This document shows, piece by piece, positions 5,876-6,455 of a stretch of 6,455 nt of DNA. Origin of the DNA: Gammaproteobacteria bacterium (GTDB lineage Bacteria > Pseudomonadota > Gammaproteobacteria > Eutrophobiales > Eutrophobiaceae). The DNA lies in assembly GCA_014239225.1 (NCBI GenBank), contig JAAZZI010000044.1, positions 1 to 6,455 on the forward strand. The letters run 5' to 3'. The notes under the pieces were generated by a model that ran no database searches, was not told where the DNA came from, and saw only the letters and a list, made by a program, of their open reading frames with translations. Each line of letters starts with the position of its first letter. Position 1 is the stretch's first letter. Made by a program: the position numbers and the translations under genes.

Positions 5876-6244
5876 TCATTGCTTTTTCATAGCCATGAAC
5901 CGCATTAGATTAGATAATAATTTATTAGAAGCCTTATTACTTGATCGACCAACGAGTCGTCTTACAGCCTCAGGAGCATAATTAGCCGAGACTAAATAGT
6001 CATAAAGTTCTTCAAGAACCGTTGCACATTCTTTCATTGCATGGTCAGCGATTACTCTTGCGTCATTTTGTTGTTCAATTTTATTCATAGCAGATTCGTT
6101 CAAACAGTCTCTATAATCTCCTGACGCATTTACTACCATTTGGTATTCTTCTTTACTAAAATCAGTAGTTTTGTATTCAGCATAGGTATTTAGACTTATT
6201 AACAAAAATAAGGGAGTAAAAACGTAACTAGTTTTATTTTTCAT
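5876..6244 (-). CDS. Small secreted or periplasmic protein of unknown function
   Basis: I do not recognise a named family. The 122-residue product begins with a clear signal peptide: basic MKNK, then a hydrophobic stretch VFTPLFLLISL (8-18), and a likely signal peptidase I site after TYA (Ala22/Glu23). The mature part is about 100 residues, polar and apparently helical. It has exactly two cysteines, Cys47 (DYRDCLNE) and Cys73 (MKECATV), which could form one disulfide in the periplasm. The C-terminus (residues 94-122) is basic, with several Arg and Lys. A good Shine-Dalgarno (GAAGAGG, 6258-6252) lies seven bases before the ATG, and codon use resembles its neighbours, so I consider the gene real. 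It converges on rppH and diverges, 45 bp apart, from the decarboxylase-like gene. Confidence 0.75.
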   Translation of the reverse strand: MKNKTSYVFTPLFLLISLNTYAEYKTTDFSKEEYQMVVNASGDYRDCLNESAMNKIEQQNDARVIADHAMKECATVLEELYDYLVSANYAPEAVRRLVGRSSNKASNKLLSNLMRFMAMKKQ

Positions 6245-6274
6245 TAGGTAGCCTCTTCTTGATTTGTAATGCGT

Positions 6275-6280
6275 TAGAAT
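6275..6280 (+). promoter_or_regulatory. Possible -10 element for the decarboxylase-like gene
   Basis: TAGAAT differs from the -10 consensus at one base and lies 9 bp before the ATG at 6290. Initiation at the usual distance would fall within a few bases of the start codon and give an almost leaderless mRNA, in keeping with the lack of a Shine-Dalgarno. No -35 at proper spacing is seen (CCTCTT at 6252-6257). Confidence 0.25.
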
Positions 6281-6289
6281 AACAATAAC

Positions 6290-6455
6290 ATGAAAGATTC
6301 AATTTTCCATCAATTTAACTTGAAAACACCTGCTTATGTCTATGACACTGAAAAAATTATCAATGTTCTAGAAATTATGAACAAGGTACAAGAAGATAGT
6401 GGTTGTTTTTTATTATATTCGATTAAATCTGCAAACAATATTGGATTACTTGAAC
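6290..6455 (+). CDS. PLP-dependent fold-type III decarboxylase-like protein, 3'-truncated by window edge
   Basis: Only the first 55 residues are present. The segment KTPAYVYDTEKI (12-23) followed by LLYSIKSANN (41-50) matches the start of the alanine-racemase-like TIM barrel of fold-type III decarboxylases, where the Lys of a Y-x-x-K motif (here Lys46) forms the Schiff base with pyridoxal phosphate. The spacing and the phrase NKVQEDSGCFLLYSIK resemble carboxynorspermidine/carboxyspermidine decarboxylases (NspC group), which act in polyamine synthesis. Diaminopimelate (LysA) or ornithine decarboxylase-like enzymes are alternatives that the missing part would settle. The ATG is the first in frame and places the PAYVYD motif at its usual distance from the N-terminus. 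No Shine-Dalgarno is visible in the 45-bp divergent gap. Confidence 0.75.
   Translation, partial: MKDSIFHQFNLKTPAYVYDTEKIINVLEIMNKVQEDSGCFLLYSIKSANNIGLLE

Overview
This is a stretch of bacterial chromosome carrying mostly housekeeping genes. The DNA is clearly AT-rich, and intergenic A/T runs are common. Gene content and protein flavour point to a proteobacterium, most likely an AT-rich gammaproteobacterium. The evidence is an E. coli-type PurF without iron-sulfur ligands, an RppH close to the E. coli enzyme, a type II (hexameric) citrate synthase, a 326-residue malate dehydrogenase of the kind found in beta- and many gammaproteobacteria rather than the 312-residue E. coli kind, and a PhaR polyhydroxyalkanoate repressor. 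A betaproteobacterium cannot be excluded, and I cannot name a genus. I see no IS element, phage gene, tRNA, rRNA or CRISPR array.

Layout. Positions 1-1507 hold purF on +, lacking only its first eight bases. Positions 1508-1614 are an A/T-rich gap with no convincing terminator. A short phaR lies on - (1615-1989), convergent with purF and divergent from gltA. The 254-bp phaR/gltA intergenic region (1990-2243) is the most information-rich non-coding stretch. It holds a perfect 15-bp TGCTGC-N3-GCAGCA palindrome that fits a PhaR operator, a longer imperfect dyad, a tandem octamer, and a consensus TATAAT just upstream of gltA. gltA (2244-3539) and mdh (3576-4556) are a tight same-strand pair encoding consecutive TCA-cycle steps. 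A HAD hydrolase on - (4564-5217) is tail-to-tail with mdh, only 7 bp apart. It is divergent from rppH on + (5352-5822). rppH converges on a small secreted protein of unknown function on - (5876-6244), with a strong hairpin between them. Divergent from the latter, a PLP-dependent fold-type III decarboxylase-like gene begins at 6290 and runs off the window.

How the parts relate. GltA uses acetyl-CoA that could otherwise go to polyhydroxybutyrate, and Mdh supplies its other substrate, oxaloacetate. A PHA-sensing repressor transcribed divergently from gltA, with an apparent operator in the shared region, suggests autoregulation of phaR and possibly a link between carbon storage and TCA entry. The link to gltA is inference.

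The window does not contain an obvious new multi-gene system. The points most worth a second look are the PhaR operator, a histidine in place of the catalytic loop arginine in Mdh, several substitutions in the region matching the E. coli GltA NADH-inhibition site, the 37-bp dyad upstream of gltA, and the rppH-distal hairpin.
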